From Pseudobdellovibrionaceae bacterium (GTDB lineage: Bacteria > Bdellovibrionota > Bdellovibrionia > Bdellovibrionales > JAMPXM01), in the NCBI GenBank assembly GCA_021463345.1, contig JAJTYM010000001.1, forward strand, positions 62,001 to 126,000: a stretch of DNA of 64,000 nt, written 5' to 3'. A program made the position numbers and the translations under genes. Below, in pieces: positions 63,775 through 64,000 of this stretch (the stretch's first letter is position 1; each line of letters begins with the position of its first letter). A model generated the notes under the pieces. That model saw nothing but the letters and a program-made list of their open reading frames with translations. It was not told where the DNA came from and made no database searches.

Positions 63775-64000
<226 letters not shown>

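Overview
The window is a GC-rich chromosomal segment from a Gram-negative bacterium. LpxD, Prc, SlyD-type FKBP, an outer-membrane porin, lipobox-bearing lipoproteins and an ETF:ubiquinone oxidoreductase point to an aerobic, LPS-containing diderm. The elongation factor G belongs by its switch-I region to the spdEFG1/mitochondrial EFG1 type known from spirochaetes, planctomycetes and the old deltaproteobacteria. With class II ribonucleotide reductase, many small secreted orphan proteins and a split complement of housekeeping genes, a Bdellovibrionota-like or deltaproteobacterial relative is my best guess, made from gene content only.

Layout. 1-9.8 kb is envelope-related: an oligopeptide-binding lipoprotein, a Slt70-type lytic transglycosylase, RadA, a large lipoprotein with a MepA-type (M74) endopeptidase domain, a small secreted protein and a truncated or frameshifted SleB-like cell-wall hydrolase. 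9.8-19.8 kb holds GlpK, a PlsC-like acyltransferase, NrdJ with two NrdR-like boxes upstream, a cysteine desulfurase plus A-type Fe-S carrier pair, a LemA-TPM-TPM operon and a HIT protein. 20-27 kb carries an S33 peptidase, PdxH, a cNMP-binding/ThiL/PilZ operon and the tightly overlapping recQ-aat-slyD operon. 27-37 kb holds fusA, cutA (ending in a perfect 45-bp hairpin), pyrE, an outer-membrane protein, an E1alpha-E1beta-methyltransferase operon preceded by a structured leader, and prc. 37-50 kb contains a HAD-like unknown, TopA, a second HAD phosphatase, Tex, IF-1, a histone-H1-like protein, LpxD, a metallo-beta-lactamase-fold protein lacking its metal ligands, Cdd, a membrane protein and an RlmL-like rRNA methyltransferase. 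50-64 kb has ETF-QO, a nitrilase operon, L28-L24 divergent from S18, several small membrane or secreted orphans, a porin, tRNA-Pro(UGG), a Na/Pi cotransporter, a VWA lipoprotein, a decayed IS5-type transposase fragment, and the 3' end of an rRNA operon (23S end and 5S) on the minus strand.

Most of the window is ordinary core genome. No CRISPR array, prophage, toxin-antitoxin pair or recognisable defence system was seen. The best candidates for something undescribed are: (1) a roughly 148-nt element closed by a 14-bp stem, directly between a TTGACA promoter and the ribosome-binding site of the E1alpha-E1beta-methyltransferase operon; (2) the metal-free MBL-fold protein coupled to cytidine deaminase; (3) the 97-nt perfect hairpin overlapping the cutA stop codon; (4) the H1-like protein with an unrecognised C-terminal domain; (5) the isolated L28-L24 // S18 ribosomal locus.
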